DNA of 58,095 nt from Globisporangium splendens (GCA_006386115.1 VFIW01000177.1:1-58095), one strand, 5' to 3'. Shown: positions 29,206 to 39,674, counted from the stretch's first letter. Numbers and translations: made by a program. Notes: generated from the sequence alone by a model not told the origin.

Positions 29206-30846
29206 CAGTGTTTAGTGGCGACAGTTCGAGTTTGTTTTTCGTTTCTCCTTTTTGGAAGTTGTTGTTATTGTTGCCAGAGCTGTGAGTAAGAGGTTCGTCG
29301 CGTTTAAGTTTCGGTGTGGCGAGGGTTGGGACAAGGCAATGGTGCAGGTGGTAGATTCAACTGTCGTCCCTCATTGCCTTTTTAAGGTCGTGATTGTAAT
29401 GTTCACCAACGCTTGCACTCTCTACGCACTGACCCCTCTCGTTGTGTGCTTCCCTTCGAGCATGTTTTTCAGCGGTGTTCACATCCGGATAGTATCGGAT
29501 CAATGTTGATGTCCTTTTGACATTGTGGATCCGTCTCACAGAGGAGCGAATCCGCAATAACTGAGCGTCATCTTCACGGTTGTAATCCGCCTCCCATTCT
29601 TCAACATTTGTGGTCTCTATGACAGAAAAAAGGCGCGTCAGTGTTTCAGGACCGACGTACTGCATTTTGTTCCTTCCCATGTGCGCACAGGCTGCTCAAA
29701 AAGTCGAATGTGCAGCACGGATGCAACACGTCCTATTTCATACATGAGACAAAACTACTGCGATAAAACGCGTGGACTGTACAGTCACACTGCCGAGCAA
29801 GCAACCACCGCGTTGATTTCAAGTGACGCGGAGAGTGCATGCCAGTGTCCGAAGCACAGAGGTTTGCAAGCGCGAGCTGATGTGCAAGTGCACCAGCCTG
29901 AACAGGAGGGAAGGGCACATTTCGCTTTCTTTGTGTCCACCTCCCTCTCTACCGTGCGTATGGATAGGTAGGATTTCGAAAACCCCTTCCTGTAGAGGTG
30001 CATTGCGCTCACATATCCTGCTCTGTACCTACTTATCCAAGCTGGGTGCTCTGTATTGGTCGAGCAGATCAGCAACCCAGAGCGCAAGTGCCATGCGCAG
30101 CCAGCTTCCGATGGACTTCGGATGCGCATACCTGAGAAGCTACGTGCGAACCAGCCTCCCAACCTCACCGTCATGCTGTCATAAAGAAAGAATCTTGGGT
30201 CGCTCGTTCATTTCAATGCAAAAAGGGTGGCGTCAGCAGAAAGGACCGAGACTGGCGTGCTGAGAGAGTAATTGCACCCGTTTGGCCCGGGATGAAGCCC
30301 ATCGAATAGCCCGTCGCACACACGCGCTTCAACGTGAGGACCGGGGCAAACATAGACGTGTCAATGCCCCATTCTCCCTCACATATGACCCAGCAAGCAA
30401 GCATTCAAGCAAGTAGGAGGGAGTGGGAGGAATCCTACGTCAGCGACGGAGAAGCTTTTTGCTGTCAACCACCTAAATGGGTCGCATGCATTCATTCCCT
30501 CGGCTTCCTGCCAGCCTGTCGGTATTAACAAGATATGAATTTGCCTCGCTCCATCGCGATCGTGAGAACAATTGCACGAAGCTTCTATAAATTTCGATCG
30601 AGTGAACACCACAAGCAGAACTCCGCTTCTATTCCTCCCTATCGGCACGACATACCGAAAAGCTTGAAACACTGAGCCATCCGCAGTCCCAGTTTAGCTG
30701 GTGTATCTTCCAGACCTCAGATTCTTCGCATGTGCTGATGGATTTCAACATGAAGTAAGTTTTGTCCATCAGACCCAAGTTGGTAAGGAAAAATCAACAT
30801 TGCAATAGAACGTGCAGTAAATATCAAAAATGGACAATTATGTAAG
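29206..30846. other. Intergenic region between the Myb-like and HSF genes
   Basis: About 1.6 kb with no convincing gene. Open frames on both strands are short and without family resemblance; the best one (29357-29680, minus) is listed separately. Confidence 0.45.
29357..29680 (-). CDS. Possible small ORF, function unknown
   Basis: 107 codons from ATG, MGRNKMQYVGPETLTRLFSV..., with balanced and fairly charged composition that is more protein-like than neighbouring frames. No motif or family is recognised and no flanking splice sites decide it. It may be a gene remnant. Confidence 0.25.
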   Translation of the reverse strand: MGRNKMQYVGPETLTRLFSVIETTNVEEWEADYNREDDAQLLRIRSSVRRIHNVKRTSTLIRYYPDVNTAEKHARREAHNERGQCVESASVGEHYNHDLKKAMRDDS

Positions 30847-31758
30847 TTACATCGTGCTGGTGCGGACACACTCGTACGGCTTGCTGACAAACGGGGTGCT
30901 GCTAGACAAGGAAAGAGCGGACAACGAAGAAGAGGAAGAAGACGACGACGGGTACATATACGTGTAGATCTCATCTTCGATGCGGTCTACCGGTGGAAGC
31001 AAGCAGTCGATCCAGTCCATGGACTCGGGATGTTGCTGCTGCTGTGGGTGGTGATGGTGATGGTGGTGGTGGGTCGGGAGCGACTCCGAGTGGTTGCCAA
31101 AGTAGACGCGGCGATAGCTCGCGTGGTCGTGCTCTTTGAGCATCGTGTCGTTATCGGTTGGCGATGGGAACGGCATGCGGCCGTTCGAGTCGCTCAGACT
31201 CTCTGAGCGCGCGACGCTGACTCCCACCGTCTCGGCTTTCATCCAGTAAGGATGCGAAGTAATATGGTAAGGAGGACGTGGCAACCCGCTCGGCATCGAG
31301 GTCGAAGGTGGGAGTGAGAGGATCCGGTTGGGACGCGGCTTTGGAATACCCTTGTTGCCACCGCTGATGCCTTGAGGAATTTGGTGGATCGATTTCTTGC
31401 GCGTGATGCGCCATGCCAGTTCCGGCTGATCACGCAAGAAGTACTCGTTCGAGAACGTGCACACAACAGCCTTGGACTTGGTCCATTTGCGGAAGTTGAA
31501 GTAGTTGAGCTGGCGCTGGAAGCTCGTGTACTTGCGGTGTTTGAAGTACTTGGGGAGCACGTAGTCCATCATCTGTTCCATGTCGTGGATCTCAAAGGCG
31601 CGGCCGTTGGGTGTCCAGCGCAGGATCTCGTCACTTTCAAGATCCAGCATCTTGCGCAGGTTCTTGAGGAACGGCGCGACGTCCTTGTCGGCCTTGTTCG
31701 GGCTGTCAGTCATTTTCATCGGACTCATCGTGGTGGTGCGCGTGGCGATCAACTGCAT
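30847..31758 (-). CDS. Heat-shock-factor-type DNA-binding protein
   Basis: 303 residues from ATG 31758. The frame is open another 118 codons upstream to 32112, but that part is low-complexity and likely 5' UTR. Residues 27-122 form an HSF winged-helix domain: VAPFLKNLRKMLD, WTPNGRAFEIHD, LPKYFKHRKYTSFQRQLNYFNFRKW, AWRITRKK. No HR-A/B coiled coil follows, so it may not trimerise like classical HSF1. The rest is low complexity: a run of eight His and QQQQ near the middle, then a poly-Ser stretch. It is a nuclear, sequence-specific transcription factor by family; target genes are unknown. Oomycetes have several such HSF-type proteins. Confidence 0.85.
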   Translation of the reverse strand: MQLIATRTTTMSPMKMTDSPNKADKDVAPFLKNLRKMLDLESDEILRWTPNGRAFEIHDMEQMMDYVLPKYFKHRKYTSFQRQLNYFNFRKWTKSKAVVCTFSNEYFLRDQPELAWRITRKKSIHQIPQGISGGNKGIPKPRPNRILSLPPSTSMPSGLPRPPYHITSHPYWMKAETVGVSVARSESLSDSNGRMPFPSPTDNDTMLKEHDHASYRRVYFGNHSESLPTHHHHHHHHPQQQQHPESMDWIDCLLPPVDRIEDEIYTYMYPSSSSSSSSLSALSLSSSTPFVSKPYECVRTSTM

Positions 31759-32882
31759 CTCGAGAGTGGCTGCTGGTGATTGCAGGCGGCAATGAGTGTT
31801 TGGTTGGTTGGCCGTGGTGCTGACGGATGAAAGGACTGATGGATGTGACGACCACTTGTGCTGGATCGAGCAAATTGAAACCTGAAGCGGAAGAGAAGCG
31901 TCATCCACTGGGTTCGTTCTCTTTCTCCTTCGCTCTCTCTCTTGCGCGCGCGCCGTCCCCCACAGAGGCAGCCAGACAGTGAGTGCTGCGACCCCATCAT
32001 CCTCTGCATCATCCTCGAGAGAGAGGATTGCAATAGAAGCGCCAAGAGGTACAGTGGGTGTCTCCGGCGCCAGCGCGAATAATTCGGCACCTGTTGCATG
32101 CAGCACTCCCACTGTGCGCCGACGTGAGTGGACCGGCTGTGCGCACGATGCGAGCGACCATCTTGTTTCCTTCCTTCCTTCCCTCCCTCCCTCCTGACTT
32201 CCTCGCCATCAGATCCCTCGCTAATGTACCCTGCAGGTAGAGCTTGCGCACAACGACGAAGCGTGCAGGTCGACAAAAGGAGGTTTGTACCAGTCAACAA
32301 ACGCAGCTGACAGCTGGTTCAGACGGGGCAAACGGGAACCCCAATGACCCGTTTGCTCAGCTCGTTTCAGGGGTTTTCACCAAAGTGGGACAAAGACTAT
32401 CCATCCCCCGTGCCTGGTTTTTCCCACTAGGAGAACAGAAACAATTCAAAACAATCTAAAAAAAGGACAGCCCACTTCAACATCAATTTCACGTTCACAC
32501 ACTCAAAATTTCGAAGGAGCGGATAACGCCAAAGCAATTCCTTCACCAAACACCACTCCACTTCCGGCACAAACAACTCGACTTTGGTCTGGGAGAAACC
32601 TCACCTCACCTCACCTGGTGTAATGACACGATCAGCCCTAAAGCCCTAATGGTAAACGGAGGAGTAGAGAAAAAGCAAGCCAATGTTGTGTGCACCGGAA
32701 GTTTATTACCGTTGTGTCGCCACCACGTGCAAGTGCCCTAGGAACCGGCAGCACCATGATCTGAACACAGTAACAGAAGCCGTCGAATGCCATGCTGCGC
32801 TCAAATGCGTGCCTGGAGGTTAACGAGAGGAATCCCGCAAAGAGTACTCGCGTAATACGATTAGCCAGTTTTATTGCCATGG
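31759..32882. other. HSF promoter region and left flank of the copia element
   Basis: Likely upstream region of the minus-strand HSF gene, with simple repeats (CCTTCC/CCCTCC, about 32165-32194) and CTCACCTCACCT near 32605. I see no gene. It ends in CATGG, the left half of the retrotransposon's target duplication. Confidence 0.5.
32878..32882. repeat. Target-site duplication CATGG (left)
   Basis: CATGG directly before the left LTR is repeated at 39957-39961 directly after the right LTR. Confidence 0.9.
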
Positions 32883-33160
32883 TGTTGAGGATACAGCCTG
32901 ACGGATGTAGATGGAAGAAGAACAACAGTGATGGCACGTGGCAAAACGAGAAGTGCCGTAGGCTTCTCTGTGTGCGCGTGTGTATTTTATAGTGTTGAGA
33001 ATAATTGGTTGTGGACCCTATGTAAATATTAGTGTGGTATACACTATGTTGGGCATGTCTCCTTTTGACAGGGTAGAGAACCTGTATTACCCAATGGCAC
33101 TAAATGGATTCGTAGAGGAAGTGGGTGACAAATGATGGGCTGATTCGTATTTGTCCAACA
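32883..33160 (-). repeat. Copia 3' LTR
   Basis: 278 bp, starting TGTTGAGGATACAG and ending TTTGTCCAACA on the + strand, identical by eye to 39679-39956. On its inner side is the purine tract GGGGAGGC (minus strand). Confidence 0.95.
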
Positions 33161-33494
33161 GCCTCCCCGAATCAGCCAATTAGATGCATGGGAAAGGTCC
33201 GTTGGGTTCAGTGAGAAGAGTCGCCCCTTTTTATGGTTTTGTCCAATCAGAGACAAGAGCTCTCTGTTTTTGATTTGATGGGTGCGAGTCACTGATCATT
33301 TGAGAATTTTCTCATTGGGGAGAACGTCAGTATCCCTCTGAAGGACGGCCCAGGGCGCGCATTGAGTTCGTCGTCGATTGCTCACACCACCTTCTGTTGT
33401 TCGTCAGGCTAGTCACACATAAGCCCTACATTTGCGGGTGAGCTCCCTTGTGATTTTTCACTTGTGGAGGTCTCAAGCAGGCAGTGTGGCAACT

Positions 33495-34970
33495 ATGGCC
33501 CGAATGACAAGAGCGCGGCGAGAAGCATTGGCTCGATTCGGTGCGATGTTTCTGACGTATAGTGAAGATCCCTCGCCACCAAGCTCGCCATTGTCAAGCG
33601 AAGGTAAAGTCAACTCAATTGAAGCTATTGATGGTTCTGCCTCCAGTGTGGAGATTGCCAGTGTTACGACGAACGTGGTTTTGGTCGCCGACGAGAACCC
33701 GCCAAATGTAGTGACAATGGCGAACGGCGGTTCTGCAGTTTGTGAGGATCCGCCGAGTGAATTGCTTGGCGTTCGTGTCGATCCTGCTGCGGGCGAGAAT
33801 CCGCGGGCATCCATTCAGGATAATGAATGTGAGTCTCCACTCCCAGTTCAGTCGTGCGCAAATAGGCGAACACGACGGTTGAGGATTGTTGAAAGTGATT
33901 CTGAGGAGGAGACGAAGTCAGCGGAGTCCCAGTGCCACGAGTGCGTTCCAAGTCAAGTGTCTGGGAAGCGCAGACGCGCACCAATCTTCGACGAGTCTAG
34001 CGACGACTCTGAAGATAATTGGCTGCCAATGGAGCATGTTGGCGGCTCGCATAAGAGGTCCCAGCGCAGTCGACATCAAGCTGCTGTTGAGACAAGCGAT
34101 GATTCCGATCCAGAGTTTGTGGCTTCGCTACTCGCGCCTGAGGACGTTGGTCAGTCTGCATCAGCTGACATCGATCCTGAAGGTCTTTACATCTTCCTCC
34201 GCGCTAACGACTATCGGTTGAAGATTGTCAACGGCGTTGAGGTTGAGCAGTTCCATGTTGTGTGGCTCGAGCCAAATGACAAGGCAACTGGGAAGGCAAG
34301 GACTTCAACGACTTGGGAACCAGAGGAATCGTTTGCTATGACCGAGGATGGCAAGGATGCTATTGAAATCCTCCGCAAGTTTAATCGAGCGCGTTTGACC
34401 AAGCCAAGCTTGACTTTCGATCAGTTCATCAAGACGCCAGAGATGAGAAGGGGTATGACTGCCGACGGTGACGGCTTGTGTGTCTTCAACAGCCTAAAGC
34501 TCGCCCTTGAGTTGGCTAGTGTGAACGTCGGTCCGTTCGACAAAGCGTTTGAATCATTCAAGTCCAAGAAGAAGGAGAAGAACGTCAATCTCTCGGACGG
34601 CGTCAACCATAAGGCATTGTGTGAATTTGCGAAAATAATCACCAAGCTCGGCGTCAATCTTTCGTTGCAAGATTTCAAGAATAGAGTGACGTCGGCCATA
34701 TGTGGGCCGGACAGGCTGCTGGAGCTTCCGCTCTCAGATGGCATCTATTTGGTGGGTGCTTACGACCAGAGCAGCCCACCTGTTGGACATTGCTTTGCGC
34801 TATCTGTTGAAGCCGGCACATTCTATATGGTGGAGAAGCGCCAGAGGATTGCTCGGTTCAAGCTTGGAAGGTTTGGCGAGGTCAACGTATATGGAGAATG
34901 GATCCACGAGATTCGCTTTGTTCTCCCCGTCGTTGTCAGGCTCAATAAAGGCAAGAAATCCTTCAAGTAG
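33495..34970 (+). CDS. Chromodomain plus OTU-like cysteine-protease protein, antisense within the copia element
   Basis: 491 residues from the first ATG (33495). The N-terminal ~225 residues are acidic and disordered with nuclear-type basic patches (KRRRAPIF). Residues about 232-290 are chromodomain-like: YRLKIVNG, then FHVVWLEP and TTWEPEES with a C-terminal helix. From about 318 a cysteine-peptidase-like region follows with DGLCVFNS (Cys329) and, later, GHCFALSV (His432) near the end, an OTU-like order of catalytic residues. The gene lies between pol and the 3' LTR on the opposite strand, its 3' end about 100 bases from the pol stop. The region upstream has CCAATCAGA and TTTTTATGG, which could form its own promoter. 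Chromodomains bind modified histones and some retroelements use them for targeting; that role here is inference. Confidence 0.75.
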   Translation: MARMTRARREALARFGAMFLTYSEDPSPPSSPLSSEGKVNSIEAIDGSASSVEIASVTTNVVLVADENPPNVVTMANGGSAVCEDPPSELLGVRVDPAAGENPRASIQDNECESPLPVQSCANRRTRRLRIVESDSEEETKSAESQCHECVPSQVSGKRRRAPIFDESSDDSEDNWLPMEHVGGSHKRSQRSRHQAAVETSDDSDPEFVASLLAPEDVGQSASADIDPEGLYIFLRANDYRLKIVNGVEVEQFHVVWLEPNDKATGKARTSTTWEPEESFAMTEDGKDAIEILRKFNRARLTKPSLTFDQFIKTPEMRRGMTADGDGLCVFNSLKLALELASVNVGPFDKAFESFKSKKKEKNVNLSDGVNHKALCEFAKIITKLGVNLSLQDFKNRVTSAICGPDRLLELPLSDGIYLVGAYDQSSPPVGHCFALSVEAGTFYMVEKRQRIARFKLGRFGEVNVYGEWIHEIRFVLPVVVRLNKGKKSFK

Positions 34971-35072
34971 ATTGTTGGTTAGATGTAGTCAATGGCGAGG
35001 GGTATTCCATTGGTGAACTAGTACTGTAATTCAATCAATATTACGTTTTTATCAACATTTGTTGTTGTTAAT

Positions 35073-37181
35073 TTACATGTCGTCGTTTTTTGGCGTAAGT
35101 TTGAGTTTTGACCTAAGTAATGTAAACTGTGGCTTTGGCAGTGACTTCGTGAAAATGTCTGCTACCATGTCTTTAGTATTACAATATACTATGGAGAACT
35201 CGTTTCGTTCAACTTTCTCTTGCACGAAGTGATATCTAATGTCGATGTGCTTTGACCTTCCATGCAACTCTGGGTTGTTTGCCAATTTCATGCAGCTTTG
35301 ATTGTCCTCGTATATGGGAATTGCAGCAGCTTGCTCTAAGTTCAGTTCTTTCATAAGATGCCTCAGAAAGATGACTTCCTGGAGGCAATGACACAGGGCG
35401 ATATATTCAGCCTCAGTTGTTGACAATACAACAGTATGGTGTTTTCGTGATTGCCATGATATCGGACTGTTGCACAGCAGCGTGATGTATCCTCCTATCG
35501 ACCGCCTGGTGTCTCTGCAGTTTGCGTAGTCTGCATCGGTGTATGCTGCTAAGAACCGTTTGTTTTTGAATTGATCGAGGTTCTCCTTTCCACCTAATGT
35601 AATACCAAGGTTTGTCGTGCCCTTGAGGTATTTGAGACCACGTTTGACTGCATTCCAGTGCTCTTTGCCTGGGTTATCAACAAATTGACTCACTTCTCGG
35701 AGGAAGTATGCAAGGTCAGGTCGGGTACTCATCATTAGGTACATGAAGCTGCCAACGGCTTCTCGATATGGGATATTATCCATCGAGGCCTTTTCATCTT
35801 GTGTCTGTGGGCACATGGCCTTCGTAAGGATTGTCCCTTTTTCTACTGGCGTTGAAACTGAGTGAGTTTCAAGATGGTTGAACCGATTAAGGACGGTTTT
35901 GGCATACTTCTCTTGATGGATGAAAACAGACCGTGTGCTTCTATTGCGGACAATAGACCAACCGAGTAGGTAGTGAACCTCCCCTAAATCTGACATTGTG
36001 AACTCTTTGTTCAATGCAGATTTGATTGCCTGCAGAGGTTGCACAGATGGACAGATGATCAACAGGTCATCAACGTACACCGCAATGTAGCATACTTGAG
36101 CATACACAGTACCGACAAAAACACATTGATCTTTTATGAGTTTTTGAAACCCAAGGTGTTCGAGAAAGGTACGGAGAGTGTGATACCAAATGCGGGGTGC
36201 TTGTTTAAGACCATAGAGGCTTTTGAGCAGTTTGCAAACCAAGTGCTCTTGTCCTGGTCTGACAAACCCATCTGGTTGTTCCATATATATTTCATCATCA
36301 AGTTTTCCGTTTAGAAAGGCTGTCTTGACATCCATTTGGTGGATTTCGTAGTCAAGTAGTGCAGCAATAGTAAGGAGTAAGCGGAGTACTTCCATACGAA
36401 TGACAGGGGCAAAAATTTCGTTGTAATCAATGCCGTACTTTTGTAAGAAACCTTTTATAACTAGACGTGCTTTGTACCGATCTAGTTTGCCATCTCCTTT
36501 GTATTTCTTTGTCCAAACCCACCTGCACTTCAGTGCTTTTCGATTTGGGGGAAGAGTGACAAGCGTCCAAGTTTTGTTTTCGATCAAGGAGCTGTATTCA
36601 CTTTCCGCAGCAAGTCTCCAGTGGATAGCTTCTGGCGATGCCATAGCTTGTTTGTAGCTTTTAGGTTCATCTTCGTGACGTAACGAAAGTAAGGAGTGAA
36701 TTTCATAAAGGTCTTTGTGCACAGTTTGTGTAGAATTGTCGTTCTCTGTTGCACGATCTGTAATGGTGATGGCGTTTGATGGGTTAGAGTAATCAAGTTT
36801 CCGAGTACAGGCCATGCGCACTTGGGAATCCTTGTGCAGTGAGAGTGCCTCCCTAAATGGCGGCAGTAGATGCTCTGCCCCACAAGGCTCAAATGTTGGC
36901 CGTGTATCGAAAGGCTGGATTGTAGCAGCGCGGTTTTGTCGTGAGTTGTGTAGGAACTTCAATGTTGGGAAGTTTGTTTCGTCGAACTGAACATCGCGAC
37001 TGTATACAGTGGTTCCAGTGGAGACGTCAATGAGGCGATATCCCTTCTTGTGGGTTGGAAGCCCCACGAACATGCATTTCTTTGCTCGCGCATCCAGTTT
37101 GTTTCTATGTGGTTCTGGTATGTGCACATATCCTGTACAACCAAACACTTTGAGATATTCCGCTGATGGTGGTGAGCCGTA
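35073..37181 (-). CDS. Copia pol, C-terminal part: reverse transcriptase and RNase H
   Basis: This is the continuation of the gag-pol frame after the in-frame TGA; the first ATG is at 37148 (691 residues). It begins with the end of the integrase region (VFGCTGYVHIPEP). It carries the copia RT (KCRWVWTKKYKGDG, AFLNGKLDDEIYMEQPDGF, YVDDLLII) and RNase H (DADYANCRDTRRSIGGY, TTEAEYIAL, EDNQSCMKL, SKHIDIRYHF). All expected catalytic motifs appear present. It would be made only by readthrough of the TGA, or not at all if that codon is a plain nonsense change. Confidence 0.9.
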   Translation of the reverse strand, partial: YGSPPSAEYLKVFGCTGYVHIPEPHRNKLDARAKKCMFVGLPTHKKGYRLIDVSTGTTVYSRDVQFDETNFPTLKFLHNSRQNRAATIQPFDTRPTFEPCGAEHLLPPFREALSLHKDSQVRMACTRKLDYSNPSNAITITDRATENDNSTQTVHKDLYEIHSLLSLRHEDEPKSYKQAMASPEAIHWRLAAESEYSSLIENKTWTLVTLPPNRKALKCRWVWTKKYKGDGKLDRYKARLVIKGFLQKYGIDYNEIFAPVIRMEVLRLLLTIAALLDYEIHQMDVKTAFLNGKLDDEIYMEQPDGFVRPGQEHLVCKLLKSLYGLKQAPRIWYHTLRTFLEHLGFQKLIKDQCVFVGTVYAQVCYIAVYVDDLLIICPSVQPLQAIKSALNKEFTMSDLGEVHYLLGWSIVRNRSTRSVFIHQEKYAKTVLNRFNHLETHSVSTPVEKGTILTKAMCPQTQDEKASMDNIPYREAVGSFMYLMMSTRPDLAYFLREVSQFVDNPGKEHWNAVKRGLKYLKGTTNLGITLGGKENLDQFKNKRFLAAYTDADYANCRDTRRSIGGYITLLCNSPISWQSRKHHTVVLSTTEAEYIALCHCLQEVIFLRHLMKELNLEQAAAIPIYEDNQSCMKLANNPELHGRSKHIDIRYHFVQEKVERNEFSIVYCNTKDMVADIFTKSLPKPQFTLLRSKLKLTPKNDDM

Positions 37182-39674
37182 TCATAGTTGATAAGGTGAA
37201 ACATTGTCCGTGTTTGGACTGGCTGTGATGTTCAGCAGGTGAGCCACATGTGTTATGCACTTCCCCCATAATGCTTTGGGAAGATTTCCATCAATGAGGT
37301 GTGCTCGAACACGCTCGAGAAGTGTTCGCATCCGGCGTTCTGCAACTCCGTTTTGCTGTGGAGTGTATGCATTTGTGAATTGCGCATGTGTCTTATATTT
37401 GGCGAATATAATCCTGCCAAGTTTCTCATATTCACGTGCATTGTCCGCTTGACTTCGTTGGATATCAGGGCTCAACTGATTCTCGCAGTATTCAATTGTT
37501 CCAACATCGTTGCGAAAGAGGTTAAGTGCTTTCTTTCGGAAGTCCTCATAGCAATCGTACAGATCGGACTTCCTCTTGATCACATATAAAAACATGAAAC
37601 GAGTTGCGTCATCGATGAATGTGAGAAAATATTGACACCCAGATAATGTTGGAGTGGGTAATGGCCCATTCATGTCAGAGTGTATCTTTTGCAAAGGATA
37701 TTTTGCACGTTTAACAGGATGTTTATTAAACGGTAGTCGATGAGACTTGGCATATACACATGAAGGGCATATTTTCAAACTGCTGGCGTCTACGGTCCGC
37801 AGGTTCACTCCTTGAATGGTCTTGCACCTAAGCATTGTCTGCATAACGCCAAAGTTAGGATGGCCCATTCTTTTATGGAATAGCAAAAAGTTGTTTGACT
37901 CACCTGGGGTAGCCACGTGGGCGAGTTCTTGTTTCTTGATGTTGGCCTGGAATTGGTACAGGTCCGAAGTAGACGTCGTTGAGGCAGCGAATGTGAAGGT
38001 GTTCGCGTACCTGAGGTAGCACTTGCCAGACTTTTCGAAGGTGACCTTGAACGAATCGTCAGTGGCTTGAGACACCGAGAAGAGATTGAACTTGAGGTCA
38101 GGTGCGTAGAGCACATTTTCAAGGGTGATCGTTTTCACCACTCCCTTCTTGTCCTTGACTTCGATGTCGGCTTGGCCAATTCCTTTGATTGGAATTTTGT
38201 GATTGCCTCCAACTGTAATCGATCCGACTCCTGGTTTCATTGACGTGAACCAGTTAGCTTGGTAAGCGACGTGGCTAGTACTGCCGGAGTCGACAGTCCA
38301 GACAGGGTCAACTTCACTTGGAGCCTCAGCTGCCAGCACCATTTCACGCGACAGCTTGTCAGTCACAGCGATGATGCCAAAGTCACCCTTGCGTGTCTGG
38401 AAGTAGTTGCCATCGTCAACACGCTTTGCCAATGCGGCAGCTTGCACTTGTTGGGAGATTTGAAGGAGGACCTTCGGGTCAAGTGGAAAACCGTTCTTGT
38501 CGTAGACGGTATTTGCTGCAAGAGCAGCGGCATTGAAGGCATTGCTTCTTTTGTCCTTCTTGAATTGACCATGCTGGAGCTGGTTGTACGGCTGAAAGCG
38601 CTTCTTTTGAGCCTTTTTCTGGGGCTTCGCCTGCGTTGGCGTAACCTTGAAGTTCTCAGGGATGACAGTACCAGGCTTGACGGTCCCGGCGAGAAGGTGG
38701 CGGCCGAGTGTTTTGCATTCTCGGGTCTCATGACCAGCGCGTTCACAATAGCCACAGAGACTGCTGGAGGGAGTAGCATTTGGTTGACCAATGATAGCCA
38801 AAGCCTTCTCCTCGCGAGTTTCACGCGATTCTGGAGTACCGAATCTGTGCGTGTATTTACTCTTGGCAGCATCGTCGCGCACTTTTTGCTCAATGTGCTG
38901 TTTCAATTCCTCGTACGGAATGAATTTTCGATTGCCTTTCCAGATGTTGAGAGACATCTTCCACTCCGCGGGCATGGAGTGATACAAGTAAATCGGCTTT
39001 TGTTCGTCGTTCATGATGCTACTTGTAGCGTCAGACGTGTTTCGCATGGCTTCCTCCAGGTCCAGAAAGAACCGTGTCACGTCGGAGCCTTCCTCATACT
39101 TGATTTCCATCAAGTAGTGTTGGATCCAGTACGGGTCACCGTGAGCTTTGGTGCCCTGGTACCGATGGCAGAGTGTTTGAAACACATCATACGCAGTCGG
39201 CTGGTCATCGACAATGAGAACGTGCATGTCATCGATTGTCTTGAACAGGAATGCGCGGGTGCGCGCTTCCATCTTTCGAAGCTTGCTTGCCCTCGGCTTT
39301 CGGTTCTTCACCTTGGCTTTCATGGCGCGCTTCTCTTCTTCTTCGCGCTTTCTCGCAGTGAATGAGATGATCTTCGGCGGCACGGAGTCTTCAGCGGAGC
39401 TTTCGTTATCGCTGTCATCACTTCCAGATGAGTTCGCGCTTGACTTCGATGGCGGTGGAACAAGATCTTCCATGTCGACATCCATCGAGGCTTCAGGGTC
39501 GAGGTCTTCCCAGTCGCTTGAGTCGGACTCAGTGTCGCCTTCATAGTTGCGCTTTTCAATGAATCCGTAAAGACCTTTCCCTTTGAGAGACGTGGTCACA
39601 CGGGCTTTCCATATTAGAAAGTTTGTCCCGTTGAGGCGAGGGAAGTTGTCGGACGAGGCTTGCGTTGGGCTCAT
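37182..39674 (-). CDS. Copia gag-protease-integrase part of gag-pol, ending at an in-frame TGA
   Basis: 830 residues from ATG 39674, which lies just inside the 5' LTR; the longer frame to 39740 starts in the LTR and is not used here. Gag has an acidic insert (about 45-110), a UBN2-type gag helix region and a zinc knuckle CGYCERAGHETREC. The aspartic protease shows VWTVDSGSTSH. GAG-pre-integrase is followed by the integrase HHCC and DDE core: HKRMGH, CPSC, HSDMNGP, QADNAREY, QNGVAERR. The frame stops at TGA (37184-37182) straight after SPYQL, inside the conserved integrase C-terminal stretch, and resumes in the same frame, so one base change separates it from an open polyprotein. Confidence 0.9.
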   Translation of the reverse strand: MSPTQASSDNFPRLNGTNFLIWKARVTTSLKGKGLYGFIEKRNYEGDTESDSSDWEDLDPEASMDVDMEDLVPPPSKSSANSSGSDDSDNESSAEDSVPPKIISFTARKREEEEKRAMKAKVKNRKPRASKLRKMEARTRAFLFKTIDDMHVLIVDDQPTAYDVFQTLCHRYQGTKAHGDPYWIQHYLMEIKYEEGSDVTRFFLDLEEAMRNTSDATSSIMNDEQKPIYLYHSMPAEWKMSLNIWKGNRKFIPYEELKQHIEQKVRDDAAKSKYTHRFGTPESRETREEKALAIIGQPNATPSSSLCGYCERAGHETRECKTLGRHLLAGTVKPGTVIPENFKVTPTQAKPQKKAQKKRFQPYNQLQHGQFKKDKRSNAFNAAALAANTVYDKNGFPLDPKVLLQISQQVQAAALAKRVDDGNYFQTRKGDFGIIAVTDKLSREMVLAAEAPSEVDPVWTVDSGSTSHVAYQANWFTSMKPGVGSITVGGNHKIPIKGIGQADIEVKDKKGVVKTITLENVLYAPDLKFNLFSVSQATDDSFKVTFEKSGKCYLRYANTFTFAASTTSTSDLYQFQANIKKQELAHVATPGESNNFLLFHKRMGHPNFGVMQTMLRCKTIQGVNLRTVDASSLKICPSCVYAKSHRLPFNKHPVKRAKYPLQKIHSDMNGPLPTPTLSGCQYFLTFIDDATRFMFLYVIKRKSDLYDCYEDFRKKALNLFRNDVGTIEYCENQLSPDIQRSQADNAREYEKLGRIIFAKYKTHAQFTNAYTPQQNGVAERRMRTLLERVRAHLIDGNLPKALWGKCITHVAHLLNITASPNTDNVSPYQL

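Noticed and set aside
31759..32112. N-terminal extension of the HSF protein to 32112
   Set aside because: The extension is low-complexity and the HSF domain sits normally close to the ATG at 31758.
38259..39365. 368-codon frame on the + strand opposite copia gag
   Set aside because: It is the reverse-strand shadow of the gag frame, with no domain and no ATG-supported start.
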